Of a stretch of 64,000 bases of DNA, positions 25,871-35,677 are shown piece after piece. The DNA lies in assembly GCF_900109095.1 (NCBI RefSeq), contig NZ_FNYZ01000007.1, positions 62,001 to 126,000 of the forward strand, in the 5' to 3' direction. A program made the position numbers and the translations under genes. How positions within the stretch are numbered: the stretch's first letter is position 1; every line of letters starts with the position of its first letter. The stretch is from Sphingobium sp. AP50 (GTDB lineage Bacteria; Pseudomonadota; Alphaproteobacteria; Sphingomonadales; Sphingomonadaceae). The notes below the pieces were generated by a model. That model had not been told where the DNA came from. It made no database searches and worked only from the letters and a program-made list of their open reading frames with translations.

Positions 25871-27065
25871 AGCATTTATCTGTGACGCCGCCCGGACGCC
25901 AATCGGACGCTATGGCGGAGCATTGGCGCAAGTGCGCGCGGACGACTTGGCCGCCATTCCAATTCGCGCGCTCAAGGAACGCCATCCCCAGATCGACTGG
26001 AACGGCATCGACGATGTCGTGCTCGGCTGTGCCAACCAGGCGGGCGAGGACAATCGCGACGTTGCCAGAATGGCCGCCCTACTTGCCGGCCTTGGCGAGG
26101 GCGCCCCCGGCACCACGCTCAATCGACTGTGCGGGTCGGGCCTGGATGCGGTGGCTTACGCCGCCCGCGCGATCCGGTCGGGTGATGCGGATCTGATCGT
26201 TGCGGGTGGCGTCGAGAGCATGACGCGCGCTCCGTTCGTGACCGGAAAGGCGCAAAGCGCCTTTGCGCGCGAAGCACAGATATTCGACACGACCATCGGC
26301 TGGCGCTTCGTCAACCCACTGATGAAGGCGCAATATGGCGTCGATTCGATGCCGGAGACCGCCCAGAACGTCGCGGACGACTTCCAGATCTCGCGCGAGG
26401 ATCAGGATCGCTTCGCCGTAGAAAGTCAGGCGCGCGCGGCGCGGGCTCAGGAGAACGGCCGCCTCGCGCGCGAGATCGTGCCCGTCACCATCCCGCAGAA
26501 GAAGGGCGATCCGATCGTCGTCGACCGCGACGAGCATCCACGCGCAACCAGCATGGAAGCGCTCGCGAAACTCAGGCCGATCGTTCGCCCTGACGGTAGT
26601 GTCACCGCGGGCAATGCCAGCGGCGTTAATGACGGCGCTGCAGCCCTGCTGATCGCATCGCAGGCCAGTGTCGAGAAATATAACCTTAATCCGATCGCGC
26701 GGATCGTTGGCATGGCCGTCGCCGGCGTCCCGCCCCGGATCATGGGGATCGGGCCTGCACCGGCTACACAGCGACTTCTCGAGCGGATCGGTGTCGCACT
26801 CAAGGACATCGACGTCATCGAGCTCAACGAGGCATTCGCTTCGCAAGGCCTCGCTGTCCTGCGCCAACTCGGCCTTCCCGACAACGCGGACCATGTGAAT
26901 GCAAATGGCGGTGCGATTGCTCTTGGGCATCCACTGGGCATGTCGGGCGCGCGTCTTGCGCAGTCGGCGGCCATCGAAATGGCGGATAGGGGCGCGCGTT
27001 ACGCACTATGCACGATGTGCATCGGGGTCGGACAGGGCATCGCCATGCTGCTCGCGCAACCTTGA
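25863..27065 (+). CDS. paaJ: 3-oxoadipyl-CoA/3-oxo-5,6-dehydrosuberyl-CoA thiolase
   Basis: This 400-residue thiolase cleaves both beta-ketoacyl-CoA intermediates to release acetyl-CoA and finally succinyl-CoA. C90 in LNRLCGSGLDAV is the acyl-accepting Cys; the His in GGAIALGHPLGMSGAR and the Cys in CTMCIGVGQG complete the site. Length is as in PcaF/PaaJ. It overlaps paaI and is followed by the paaA promoter. Confidence 0.94.
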   Translation: MPEAFICDAARTPIGRYGGALAQVRADDLAAIPIRALKERHPQIDWNGIDDVVLGCANQAGEDNRDVARMAALLAGLGEGAPGTTLNRLCGSGLDAVAYAARAIRSGDADLIVAGGVESMTRAPFVTGKAQSAFAREAQIFDTTIGWRFVNPLMKAQYGVDSMPETAQNVADDFQISREDQDRFAVESQARAARAQENGRLAREIVPVTIPQKKGDPIVVDRDEHPRATSMEALAKLRPIVRPDGSVTAGNASGVNDGAAALLIASQASVEKYNLNPIARIVGMAVAGVPPRIMGIGPAPATQRLLERIGVALKDIDVIELNEAFASQGLAVLRQLGLPDNADHVNANGGAIALGHPLGMSGARLAQSAAIEMADRGARYALCTMCIGVGQGIAMLLAQP

Positions 27066-27080
27066 TCGCAGTTATTAGTT

Positions 27081-27092
27081 GACCGAGCGGTC
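27081..27092. promoter_or_regulatory. Palindromic operator upstream of paaA
   Basis: GACCGAGCGGTC, identical to the site before styA, lies 39 bases before paaA in the 65-base gap after paaJ. A repressor here would block paaABCDE. The PaaR-like gene closes the same cluster. Confidence 0.65.
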
Positions 27093-27130
27093 GATTAATA
27101 ATATCACCATGTTCGAGGAGATTTTGAGCC

Positions 27131-28114
27131 ATGTACACGACCGAATTGCAAAAGGCCGACCCTGGGGTCCGCAGCGTCGAGCCGGCTGATCTTGTCGCGG
27201 CGTTCGAGGCGCGCGTCGCCGCGGACGAATTCATCGAGCCCAAGGACTGGATGCCCGAAGCTTACCGCCGGACGCTGATCCGGCAGATCTCGCAACACGC
27301 CCACAGCGAAATCGTCGGCATGCTTCCTGAAGGTAACTGGATCACCCGCGCACCTTCCCTCCGCCGCAAAGCCATCCTCCTCGCCAAGGTGCAGGACGAA
27401 GGTGGCCACGGTCTCTATCTCTATTCGGCCGCCGAGACACTCGGGGCGAGCCGCGCCGAGATGATCGATGCACTACATGCGGGCAAAGCCAAGTACAGCA
27501 CGATCTTCAACTATCCGACCCCGACCTGGGCTGACATCGGCGCGATCGGCTGGCTGGTGGACGGTGCGGCCATCATGAACCAGGTGCCCCTCCAGCGGAC
27601 CTCCTACGGCCCCTATGCACGGGCCATGGTACGGGTGTGCAAGGAGGAGAGCTTCCACCAGCGCCAGGGATATGAAATCATGATGACGTTGGCGGCCGGC
27701 ACGTCGGCGCAGCGCCGCATGGCACAGGATGCGCTGGACCGCTGGTGGTGGCCTGCCCTGATGATGTTCGGTCCGCCTGACGACCAGTCGCCCAATTCCG
27801 AACAATCGATGCGCTGGCGTATCAAGCGCGACACCAATGATGAGTTGCGCCAGAAATTCGTCGACGCAACCGTGCCGCAGGCGGAATTGCTTGGTCTTAC
27901 GATCCCGGATCCCGACCTACGCTGGAACGAGGCGCGCGGCGGTTATGATTTCGGCGCCATCGAATGGGAGGAGTTCTTTGCCGTCGTTCGTGGTGAAGGT
28001 CCCTGCGCCAGGGAGCGGATCGAGGCACGACGCAAGGCATGGGAAGATGGCGCCTGGGTGCGTGAAGCTGCCGATGCCTATGAAATGAAGCGGCGCCAGC
28101 GCCTCGCAGCCTGA
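27131..28114 (+). CDS. paaA: Phenylacetyl-CoA epoxidase catalytic subunit
   Basis: This 327-residue di-iron subunit inserts oxygen into the ring of phenylacetyl-CoA. The ferritin-like helices carry the metal residues in [18 protein letters not shown] and [21 protein letters not shown] lies upstream of ATG 27131. First gene of paaABCDE. Confidence 0.96.
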   Translation: MYTTELQKADPGVRSVEPADLVAAFEARVAADEFIEPKDWMPEAYRRTLIRQISQHAHSEIVGMLPEGNWITRAPSLRRKAILLAKVQDEGGHGLYLYSAAETLGASRAEMIDALHAGKAKYSTIFNYPTPTWADIGAIGWLVDGAAIMNQVPLQRTSYGPYARAMVRVCKEESFHQRQGYEIMMTLAAGTSAQRRMAQDALDRWWWPALMMFGPPDDQSPNSEQSMRWRIKRDTNDELRQKFVDATVPQAELLGLTIPDPDLRWNEARGGYDFGAIEWEEFFAVVRGEGPCARERIEARRKAWEDGAWVREAADAYEMKRRQRLAA

Positions 28115-28127
28115 TTGGAACACGACG

Positions 28128-28412
28128 ATGAGTAATGATTGGCCTCTCTGGGAGGTTTTCGTCCGCGCGCGCGGCGGACTGTCCCACAAGCATGTCGGCT
28201 CTGTCCACGCGCCCGACGCCGAACTGGCGCTTCGCCATGCTCGGGACACCTATACCCGCCGCATGGAGGGGGTGAGCATCTGGACAGTACGCTCGGCCGA
28301 CATCGTTGCGTCCGATCCTGCACAAGCCGGCCCTCTTTTCGCGCCGGCCGAGGACAAGGTCTATCGGCATCCGACCTTCTATGACCTGCCCGACGCCGTG
28401 AGGCATATGTGA
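28128..28412 (+). CDS. paaB: Phenylacetyl-CoA epoxidase subunit B
   Basis: This 94-residue small subunit bridges PaaAC heterodimers in the complex. Family features: WPLWEVFVRARGGLSHKHVGS, AELALRHARDTYTRR and VWTVR-like SIWTVRSADI. It follows paaA by 13 bases; its TGA overlaps the paaC ATG. Confidence 0.94.
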   Translation: MSNDWPLWEVFVRARGGLSHKHVGSVHAPDAELALRHARDTYTRRMEGVSIWTVRSADIVASDPAQAGPLFAPAEDKVYRHPTFYDLPDAVRHM

Positions 28413-29182
28413 TGGACAATGCTGTGATGGTCCGCGAGGCGCATGTGGCCTATCTGATCGGATTGGGCGACGACGCTCTGATCCTGGGTCAGCGCCTGTC
28501 CGAATGGTGCGGACACGCGCCCTCGGTCGAAGTCGATTTGTCGCTTGCCAATCTTGGGCTCGACCTGATTGGCCAGGGGACGCTGCTGCTGGCGCATGCC
28601 GCTGAGATCGAAAATGGCGGCCGGGATGCTGACGCCCTCGCCTTTCACCGGGACGAACTCGACTTTCGCAATTGCCTGCTGGTCGAGCAACCCAATGGCG
28701 ATTTCGCCCGCACAATGGCGCGGCAATTTTTTTTCTCGACGTTCCAGAACCTGCTCTATGGGGCGCTGACGGCATCGTCGGATTCCGAACTTGCAGCAAT
28801 CGCCGCGAAAGCCGTCAAGGAAACCGAATATCATGCAGGCCTCGCGCGCGAGTGGGTAGTCCGCTTGGGCGATGGCACCGAGGAAAGCCGTCTGCGCATG
28901 ATCGATGGCCTGGAATGGAATTGGCGGTTCATCGACGAACTGTTCGTCAATGATGCGGTGGACGAAGCGATGATCGAGACTCGCATCGGCATCGACCGCG
29001 CCAAACTTCGCGAGCCTTTCGACCTCATCGTCGCGCAATCACTTGCTGAAGCGACGCTGGACCTGCCTGCACAGCACCGGCCTGTCACCGGCGGCCGCCA
29101 GGGCAAGCACAGCGAACATCTCGGTCACCTGCTTGCAGTGATGCAGCATATCCCACGCAGTTTTCCCGATGCACGCTGGTGA
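28412..29182 (+). CDS. paaC: Phenylacetyl-CoA epoxidase subunit C
   Basis: This 256-residue structural partner of PaaA has a ferritin-like fold (LGDDALILGQRLSEWCGHAP, KAVKETEYHAGLAREWVVRLG). The start ATG 28412 overlaps the paaB stop (TGATG). Its 3' end overlaps paaD by 14 bases. Confidence 0.94.
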   Translation: MDNAVMVREAHVAYLIGLGDDALILGQRLSEWCGHAPSVEVDLSLANLGLDLIGQGTLLLAHAAEIENGGRDADALAFHRDELDFRNCLLVEQPNGDFARTMARQFFFSTFQNLLYGALTASSDSELAAIAAKAVKETEYHAGLAREWVVRLGDGTEESRLRMIDGLEWNWRFIDELFVNDAVDEAMIETRIGIDRAKLREPFDLIVAQSLAEATLDLPAQHRPVTGGRQGKHSEHLGHLLAVMQHIPRSFPDARW

Positions 29183-29666
29183 CATCTCTTCGCCCAGCTT
29201 CGAGGACCGGGTGCGCGATGTCCTGTGCGATGTGCCCGACCCTGAGATCCCCGCAATCTCTGTGGTCGAGTTGGGAATCGTCAGGGCTATAGAATGCTCA
29301 CCCCCAACTGTCCTGCTCACCCCGACCTATAGCGGCTGTCCCGCCACTCTTGTGATCGAGCAGGCCGTGCGGCACGCTCTGGATCACGCCGGATTCGGTG
29401 AAGTCGGCATCCGGACGGTACTCTCGCCGCCATGGACGACCGATTGGATCAGCGACGCGGGCCGTGAAAAACTCAAGGCTTATGGCATTGCGCCGCCGCC
29501 ACGCGGCGCTTCGATGTCCTCGCTGCGCAATAGGGAGGCAGCAGCGTGTCCCCGATGCGGATCCGCCGCGACCCATGAAGTCAGCCGTTTCGGATCGACG
29601 CCATGCAAGGCGCTCTGGCAGTGCGAAGACTGCCTGGAGCCGTTCGACCGCTTCAAATGTCATTAA
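29169..29666 (+). CDS. paaD: Phenylacetyl-CoA epoxidase assembly factor D
   Basis: This 165-residue protein has an N-terminal MIP18/DUF59 domain (DVPDPEIPAISVVELGIVR, TPTYSGCPAT) and a C-terminal cysteine cluster (CPRCGS, CEDCLEPFDRFKCH) that probably binds metal. PaaD is needed to mature the iron sites of the epoxidase. It overlaps paaC. Confidence 0.92.
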   Translation: MHAGDISSPSFEDRVRDVLCDVPDPEIPAISVVELGIVRAIECSPPTVLLTPTYSGCPATLVIEQAVRHALDHAGFGEVGIRTVLSPPWTTDWISDAGREKLKAYGIAPPPRGASMSSLRNREAAACPRCGSAATHEVSRFGSTPCKALWQCEDCLEPFDRFKCH

Positions 29667-29676
29667 GGAGAGACCC

Positions 29677-30750
29677 TTGTCCGTCGCATTTCACGAACTG
29701 ACCGTCGCCGAGGTTCGGCGCGAGACCGACGACGCCGTCGCGGTTCGCCTCGCTTTGCCGGAAGACTGCGGCGATGCGTTCGCTTTCAGTCCTGGACAAC
29801 ACCTGACCCTTCGACGCTTGTTCGAAAACGACGATGTACGGCGAAATTATTCGATTTGTGCATCGCCAGACGAAGGCGCGCTATGGGTCGCGATCAAGCA
29901 GGTTCCCGGCGGGCAGTTCTCATCCTGGGCGAACAGCGAACTCAAGCAGGGTGACCGCCTGGAGGCAATGTCTCCCCATGGCAGCTTTACCTGGAAATTC
30001 ACGCCTGCGCGCCGCGCACATTATCTTGGTATTGCGGCGGGCTCGGGCATCACGCCGATCCTGTCACTCATCAAGACGATGCTGGCGCAAGAGCCTGAGA
30101 GCCGTTTCACCTTGCTTTATGGCAATCGGCACAGCGGCTCAGTGATGTTTCTGGAGACGCTTTCTGCCCTCAAGAACCGCAATATGGGGCGACTTCAGGT
30201 CCATCATTTCCTGAGCGGCGAGGAAGAGGATATCGAACTCTTCAACGGTCGTCTTGAAGCTGAGAAACTAGGTGATATTTTCGAGCGGTTGGTTGATCCC
30301 TCGACGATCGAGGCAGCATTTCTGTGCGGACCTGGCGCTATGATGGATGCAGCCCAGGCCGCGCTCCTCGCCAAGGATGTGCCCTCATCCTCCATTTTGG
30401 CCGAGCGTTTTACGGCCGACAGGCCCGCTGGCAACGCGGAACAGCGGGCAGCGTTGGAGCGCCAGTCACAGGGTCGCAAGGTCAGCGTCACGCTTGATGG
30501 ACGCAGGCGCTCGATCAGCTTCGACAGCGCGCGCGGCAGCATCCTGGAAAATGCCCGCGCGGCCGGCATGTCCGCCCCCTATGCCTGTAAAGCAGGTGTC
30601 TGCGCGACATGCCGGGCCAAGCTTGTGACCGGAGATGTGCATATGGAGGCGAACTACGGCCTCTCGGCTGACGAAATCGCTCAGGGCTACATCCTTACCT
30701 GTCAGGCCATGCCGTTGACCGATGACGTCTCGGTGGACTTCGACGCCTGA
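29677..30750 (+). CDS. paaE: Phenylacetyl-CoA epoxidase reductase subunit
   Basis: This 357-residue reductase passes electrons from NADPH to the di-iron centre. It has an FAD domain (RRNYSICASP), an NAD(P) domain (GIAAGSGITPILSL, FLCGPGAMMD) and a C-terminal plant-type 2Fe-2S domain (YACKAGVCATCRAKL, ILTC). The start is TTG 29677, with AAGGAG six bases upstream and ten bases after paaD; longer in-frame extensions overlap paaD. Confidence 0.94.
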   Translation: MSVAFHELTVAEVRRETDDAVAVRLALPEDCGDAFAFSPGQHLTLRRLFENDDVRRNYSICASPDEGALWVAIKQVPGGQFSSWANSELKQGDRLEAMSPHGSFTWKFTPARRAHYLGIAAGSGITPILSLIKTMLAQEPESRFTLLYGNRHSGSVMFLETLSALKNRNMGRLQVHHFLSGEEEDIELFNGRLEAEKLGDIFERLVDPSTIEAAFLCGPGAMMDAAQAALLAKDVPSSSILAERFTADRPAGNAEQRAALERQSQGRKVSVTLDGRRRSISFDSARGSILENARAAGMSAPYACKAGVCATCRAKLVTGDVHMEANYGLSADEIAQGYILTCQAMPLTDDVSVDFDA

Positions 30751-30818
30751 GCATCTGCTTGGCCTCGCGCGCGCCCTCTGGCATAGCCGATGAAGAATCT
30801 GGCTTTGGAGATATATGC

Positions 30819-31406
30819 GTGGCGAGGACACAGGCGGCAGACTATGACGACCGGCGCGAAGCGATCGTCGAAATAGCCGCGCGGCTGTACGGTGAAACTG
30901 GATTTCTGGGAAGTTCTATCGCAGATCTTGCTAAAGCATCAGGTATCTCGAAGTCGTTATTGTATCATTATTTTTCCTCCAAGGAGGATATACTGTTCGA
31001 GATCATGATCGGGCATGTCGAAGCGCTGCGCGCCTCCGCCGATGAGGTTTCTGACCTGCCGGACTCTGCCGATCGTTTAAAGGCCCTGACCCATGGCTTC
31101 ATGAAGCTCTACGCCAACGCATCCTATCGGCACAAGGTTCTCATCAATGATCTCGACAAGCTACCCGTCGAGCGGAGATCGGCCATCATAGAGGCCGAGC
31201 GAAGGCTTCTCGATATTGTTGACGGTATTATTGTCGATCGCGCCACCACACTGGGCAAGAACAAGGGAAAGCGACGAGCTTTGACCATGCTGTATTTTGG
31301 CATGATCAATTGGACTCATACCTGGTTTGACCCTGCGGGAGAAATCAATGGAGACCAGCTTGCCGACATGGTCGTCGATCTTTTTCTGAAGGGCCTGCCC
31401 AGCTAG
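30819..31406 (+). CDS. paaR: PaaR-like TetR-family repressor
   Basis: This 195-residue TetR-type protein has a helix-turn-helix at about residues 25-55 (GSSIADLAKASGISKSLLYHYF). It is the last gene of the paa cluster, 68 bases after paaE. In other proteobacteria TetR-type PaaR represses paa genes and is released by phenylacetyl-CoA; position and family support that here. GTG 30819 has GGAG upstream. Its likely sites are the 12-bp palindromes before styA and paaA; this is inference. Confidence 0.75.
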   Translation: MARTQAADYDDRREAIVEIAARLYGETGFLGSSIADLAKASGISKSLLYHYFSSKEDILFEIMIGHVEALRASADEVSDLPDSADRLKALTHGFMKLYANASYRHKVLINDLDKLPVERRSAIIEAERRLLDIVDGIIVDRATTLGKNKGKRRALTMLYFGMINWTHTWFDPAGEINGDQLADMVVDLFLKGLPS

Positions 31407-32394
31407 GCGGTGTGGGCAGCGACATAGCAGTTAACGCAGCACGAGCGAGCCGCAGCCCTTCCTGGGGTAGGCTTGTCCGACCCGTCGGCGTCTCGATGAT
31501 ATCTCTCGGGGAAAGCAGCAACCTGTTCGGCAAGCTTTCGTGCCGGAGTGGGCCTTGCGCAAACGGATCGTTATCGGCACCGTGCGCTTGCCGCCTCCAC
31601 CCCAGAGGGCCGGCACCTGTGCAGACGCAGTGGAATCTGACGGAGTGACACCGCAGATGTTTCGACCGCACATAAATATCATACCGATCGACGACATCGG
31701 TTGTCCAGTCCCGAGAGGCATCGGGTATTTTGCATCTCGTCTCCGGCAGGCCAATTCAGCCTGTCGATCGTCGAACCACCTTCATCGTGCGAATATTGAG
31801 GCCCAGACTCTTTCCCGTGACAGGATCGAGCCATTCCTCCTCGTGGCCCAATCAGCACGGCGGAGGTCAGTTGCATTACAATCTGATCTTCGACCCTTTT
31901 GCTTCGGGACAATCCCCAACTCGTGTCACTCCTTCCTCGCATCCGGAAACGGCAGGATCATTTCGGTCTCCCAACTGGAAAGAAGAGCACGCATCCGCAA
32001 TTGTCTGCACGCAGGCGCAAACGCGCCATCAATAGAAGCGCTAAGCTGAGGGGCGCTCTTTAGCTGATGGACAGGGGACCGAGCGCGCCGTCACCATGAT
32101 GTTCAGGTCAACGACATGAAGCAGTTTGAGAGGATGCTGGCAATGTCAGCTCAACCAATATTTCTGTTGCTGACGACAGCATGGCCTGTCGGGATCGGGC
32201 GCGCAATCTATCCGCAATCGCGTGTTTCACGACAAGGGTCGGTACATCGAGGGTCCTGGCCCGATCAGCAATTGGACTTTGGTGACGTAATTCAGGCACC
32301 GCGACAAGCGCCGCCGCATGCCGTGATCGGACTTCGCTCGATAGCGTCATGGAGCCGATATTAGACAAAAATTGATCAAATGGGAGAAGATAGA
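31407..32394. other. About 1 kb without an intact gene; decayed coding DNA
   Basis: No convincing open gene is present. On the minus strand, short runs in shifting frames look like former protein (EEWLDPVTGKSLGLNIRT near 31.82 kb, RDWTTDVVDRYDIYVRS near 31.70 kb). Near 32.2 kb there is a run (RARTLDVPTLVV) that would fit an alpha/beta-hydrolase core. None was identified with confidence. The region separates the paa cluster from the alcohol/aldehyde dehydrogenase operon and must hold the latter's promoter. Confidence 0.4.
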
Positions 32395-33498
32395 GTGACC
32401 GATATCGTTGCAGCATTGACGCCGTGCCATGGTGGCGCATGGGAAATGGCCTCTGCTGAACTGGACGCGCCTCGGGGCGACGAAGTGCTCATCCGGATTG
32501 TGGCGACGGGTGTTTGCCATACGGACATGAGCGTGCGCGCCCAGGATCTCCCCACACCTCTCCCAGCCGTGCTGGGCCATGAGGGCGCTGGCGTGATTGA
32601 ACAGATCGGGCCGGATGTGACGACGCTGGCGGTTGGCGATCATGTCGTTCTCACCATGACCCATTGCGGCAAATGCTCCAACTGCGTGACTGGACACACC
32701 GTCTATTGTGACAATGTCATGCCCCTGAATTTCAGTGGCCGTCGGCTCGATGGCAGCCCAACCATCACCTGTCACGGAGAAGCGATCAGCGGAAGCTTCT
32801 TCGGCCAATCGTCCTTTGCAACATATGCCCTCGCCAGTGAACGCAATGCGGTGAAGGTGGTCAAGGACGTCGATCTCACGCTGCTCGGCCCTCTGGGTTG
32901 CGGTATCCAGACGGGCGCCGGGACAGTCATCAACGTGCTCCGGCCGGAGGTGGGCAGCTCGATCGCGGTCTTCGGCGCCGGAGCGGTCGGGCTTGCCGCT
33001 ATCATGGCAGCGTCCGCGGTGGGCTGCACGACGATCATCGCTGTCGACCTGCATGACAATCGGCTTGATCTCGCGAGGCAGGTCGGGGCGAACCATGTGG
33101 TGAAAGCCGGAGCTGATACGGTGGAGACCATCCGCGAACTATCGGCGGGGGGCGTCGACTATGCGCTGGATACGACCGCTGTGCCTGCGGTGATCCGTCA
33201 GAGCGTCGATGTCCTCAAGATGCGGGGGCGCGCGATGCTGGTTGGGGTGCCAAAACCTGGTGCCGAATTCACTCTTTCGGCCATGGACATGCTCTTCGGC
33301 AAGTCGATCGGCGGCGCGCTTGAGGGTGAGGCCACGCCAAAGACCTTCATCCCGCACATGATCGCGCTGTGGAAGCAAGGGAAATTCCCCTTCGACAAGC
33401 TGATCCGCTTTTATGAGTTCAACCAGATCAATGAAGCCGTTGCCGATAGCGAAAGCGGCAAGACGCTGAAACCCGTGCTCCGCATCGGCGCGCTGTGA
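32395..33498 (+). CDS. Zinc-dependent aryl-alcohol dehydrogenase
   Basis: This 367-residue medium-chain dehydrogenase resembles benzyl-alcohol dehydrogenases (XylB-like). Catalytic zinc ligands are in GVCHTDM and GHEGAG; the structural zinc Cys set is CGKCSNC plus a fourth Cys (VYCDN); the cofactor loop is VFGAGAVGLAA. It should oxidise an aromatic alcohol with NAD. GTG 32395 with GGGAGAAG upstream is preferred; ATG 32380 in frame lacks a site. The aldehyde dehydrogenase follows after 50 bases. Confidence 0.85.
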   Translation: MTDIVAALTPCHGGAWEMASAELDAPRGDEVLIRIVATGVCHTDMSVRAQDLPTPLPAVLGHEGAGVIEQIGPDVTTLAVGDHVVLTMTHCGKCSNCVTGHTVYCDNVMPLNFSGRRLDGSPTITCHGEAISGSFFGQSSFATYALASERNAVKVVKDVDLTLLGPLGCGIQTGAGTVINVLRPEVGSSIAVFGAGAVGLAAIMAASAVGCTTIIAVDLHDNRLDLARQVGANHVVKAGADTVETIRELSAGGVDYALDTTAVPAVIRQSVDVLKMRGRAMLVGVPKPGAEFTLSAMDMLFGKSIGGALEGEATPKTFIPHMIALWKQGKFPFDKLIRFYEFNQINEAVADSESGKTLKPVLRIGAL

Positions 33499-33548
33499 TC
33501 TCTCCACATCTGCCGAGAACCACCGGCGTGACCGAAAAGGCCCCGAAC

Positions 33549-34958
33549 ATGGACTTCAAGAGCCGGCTCGAAACCATCATCAACCGCCAGCGACACTCCT
33601 ATATCGCCGATGGATTTCCCTCCGCCGCCATCAGGATCGATCGCCTGAGCCGCGCCATAGCGCTCCTTGTGGAAAACAGGGATGCGATTGCCGCCGCCCT
33701 GTCAGAGGATTTCGGCCACAGAAGCACGATCCAGACGATCATCGCTGACGTCTTTGCCGCTGTTGGCTCGCTACGGCTCGCAAGTGCTCAAGTCGAACGA
33801 TGGATGCAACCGGAGTTCTACGAGAGTCTCGCTCACGATGCCGAAGCCCGGGTTGAATATCATCCGCTCGGTGTGGTCGGCATTATCGGCCCCTGGAACT
33901 TTCCATATAATCTGGTTTTCTCGCCCCTCGCCGGCATTCTTGCCGCGGGCAACCGCGCTGTCGTAAAGCCCTCGGAATTCACGCCGAAATCGTCCGCGCT
34001 GATGGGCGATCTGATCGCCCGCTACTTCGCCCCGGAGGAAGTCGCCGTGATTGAAGGCGGGCCGGAGGAGGGAGAGACATTCTCCGGCGCCAAATGGGAT
34101 CACCTGATTTTCACCGGGTCAACCACGGTCGGCCGGCACGTCATGCGCGCGGCGGCGGCCAATCTCACGCCTGTGACGCTGGAACTTGGCGGAAAATCCC
34201 CAGTGATCCTGACGGACCAGTTCGACATGGCCGAGTCGGCTGCGCGCGTGATGACAGTCAAGACCTACAATGCAGGGCAGATCTGTCTCGCACCGGACCA
34301 TGTCTATGTCCCGCGCGGTACGGAGCGGGCGTTTGTTGATGCATGCGTAGCTGCCACGCGGACAATGTACCCTGACGGCACGCTCTCGGACGATTATACC
34401 GCGATCATCAGCGAACGGCACTTTGCCCGCCTTCAACACATCGTGGAAGATGCCCGACAGAAGGGTGCCGAGGTGGTCGAAGTGCTCGCAACGGCACCCG
34501 AGGCCAATGATCGCCGGATGACGCCAACGATATTGGTCGGCGTGAACGATGACATGATGGTGATGCAGGAGGAGATCTTCGGCCCGGTCTTGCCGGTGAT
34601 AGGCTATGATTCACTCGACGCGGTCATCGCGAAGATCCGCTCCGGCCCCTCCCCCCTCGCGCTCTATTATTTCGGCGAGGACGACGCGACCGCGCGTGAA
34701 GTCATCGATGGCACCGCCTCGGGTGGTGTGACGATCAACGACGTTATGGCCCATGTGTTTGCCGAAGGTCTGCCATTTGGCGGGGTCGGCCCTTCCGGTA
34801 TGGGCGCTTATCACGGCAATGTCGGTTTCCGAACCTTCAGCCACGCACGTTCCATCTATCGACAAAGCAAAGCCACCGAAGCCGTGATGCTGATGCGCGC
34901 GCCTTATGGTGAGCAGACCCGCCAGTTTCTGGAGGAGGCACTGCTCAAGGGGCACTGA
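33549..34958 (+). CDS. Aldehyde dehydrogenase, coniferyl-aldehyde type
   Basis: This 469-residue class-3 aldehyde dehydrogenase resembles coniferyl-aldehyde dehydrogenase (CalB). It has PWNFPYNLVFSPL, LELGGKSP (general base Glu) and an active-site region YNAGQICLAPDHV with the nucleophile Cys. It would turn the aldehyde made by the upstream dehydrogenase into an aromatic acid. AAAAGG lies eight bases before ATG 33549. Confidence 0.85.
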   Translation: MDFKSRLETIINRQRHSYIADGFPSAAIRIDRLSRAIALLVENRDAIAAALSEDFGHRSTIQTIIADVFAAVGSLRLASAQVERWMQPEFYESLAHDAEARVEYHPLGVVGIIGPWNFPYNLVFSPLAGILAAGNRAVVKPSEFTPKSSALMGDLIARYFAPEEVAVIEGGPEEGETFSGAKWDHLIFTGSTTVGRHVMRAAAANLTPVTLELGGKSPVILTDQFDMAESAARVMTVKTYNAGQICLAPDHVYVPRGTERAFVDACVAATRTMYPDGTLSDDYTAIISERHFARLQHIVEDARQKGAEVVEVLATAPEANDRRMTPTILVGVNDDMMVMQEEIFGPVLPVIGYDSLDAVIAKIRSGPSPLALYYFGEDDATAREVIDGTASGGVTINDVMAHVFAEGLPFGGVGPSGMGAYHGNVGFRTFSHARSIYRQSKATEAVMLMRAPYGEQTRQFLEEALLKGH

Positions 34959-34989
34959 CAACAAGAAAAATCATAGAAGGAGATGAATA

Positions 34990-35664
34990 TTGAAAAGACT
35001 ATCAATGATCGCGTCTGCACTTGTCCTCAGCTTGGGCTACACTGCAGCCGGCGCGCAAAATGCTGATCCCCATGGTGCCAAGGGGCGTGCCTATGTCCGT
35101 GTCAGCGTCGCCCATTTCTTCTTTAACGAAAATGCAAAGATCAAGCTGGGCGGCGCGCCTGTCGCGGGAGGCAACGCGACGGTCGAAGACAACACGCCAC
35201 CCTCGCTGGAGGTGGGCTATTTCATATTGCCGAACATATCCGTTGCGGCGACCATCGGCTTGCCCCCCAAGACCACGCTCAGGGGCGCGGGCACGTTGAG
35301 TTCGGCCGGCGACCTGGGAACGGTGACATACGGCCCTGGGGTCTACACGGTGCGCTATCACCTCAATCCCAATGGTCCGATCAGACCGTATGTCGGCGCC
35401 GGAGTAAACTGGACGATCATTTTCGATACGGACGATCGTGCGCTGCAAAACTTCAAAACATCCAATACCGTCGGACCCGCCCTCGTCGCTGGCGTCGAGG
35501 TGCCATTCAATCAGCGTTTTAGCCTATTCGGTTCAGTGTCTAAGGCATGGGTATCTACAAATTCGCGTTACAATCTGCCAACACCGGGCGGTTTGGTCCC
35601 TGGCACTGCCCGTGTCGCGCTCGACCCGCTCGTCGTGAACGCGGGGCTGCAGGTGAATTTTTAG
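34990..35664 (+). CDS. Second OmpW-family outer-membrane protein
   Basis: This 224-residue protein has a signal peptide (cleaved after about residue 22, TAAGAQ) and OmpW barrel strands (VRVSVAHFFFNENAKIKLGG, YFILPNISVAATIG, IRPYVGAGVNWT, terminal LQVNF). It should import hydrophobic substrate. TTG 34990 has AGAAGGAG six bases upstream. Third gene of the alcohol/aldehyde operon, 31 bases after it. Confidence 0.85.
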   Translation: MKRLSMIASALVLSLGYTAAGAQNADPHGAKGRAYVRVSVAHFFFNENAKIKLGGAPVAGGNATVEDNTPPSLEVGYFILPNISVAATIGLPPKTTLRGAGTLSSAGDLGTVTYGPGVYTVRYHLNPNGPIRPYVGAGVNWTIIFDTDDRALQNFKTSNTVGPALVAGVEVPFNQRFSLFGSVSKAWVSTNSRYNLPTPGGLVPGTARVALDPLVVNAGLQVNF

Positions 35665-35677
35665 CAAACCGGTTCTC

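Noticed and set aside
26079..26930. Minus-strand frame opposite paaJ
   Set aside because: Shadow of the thiolase gene; no motif and low-complexity composition.
29398..29676. Upstream extension of paaE
   Set aside because: It lies over paaD in another frame; TTG 29677 has a good ribosome site and PaaE homology starts there.
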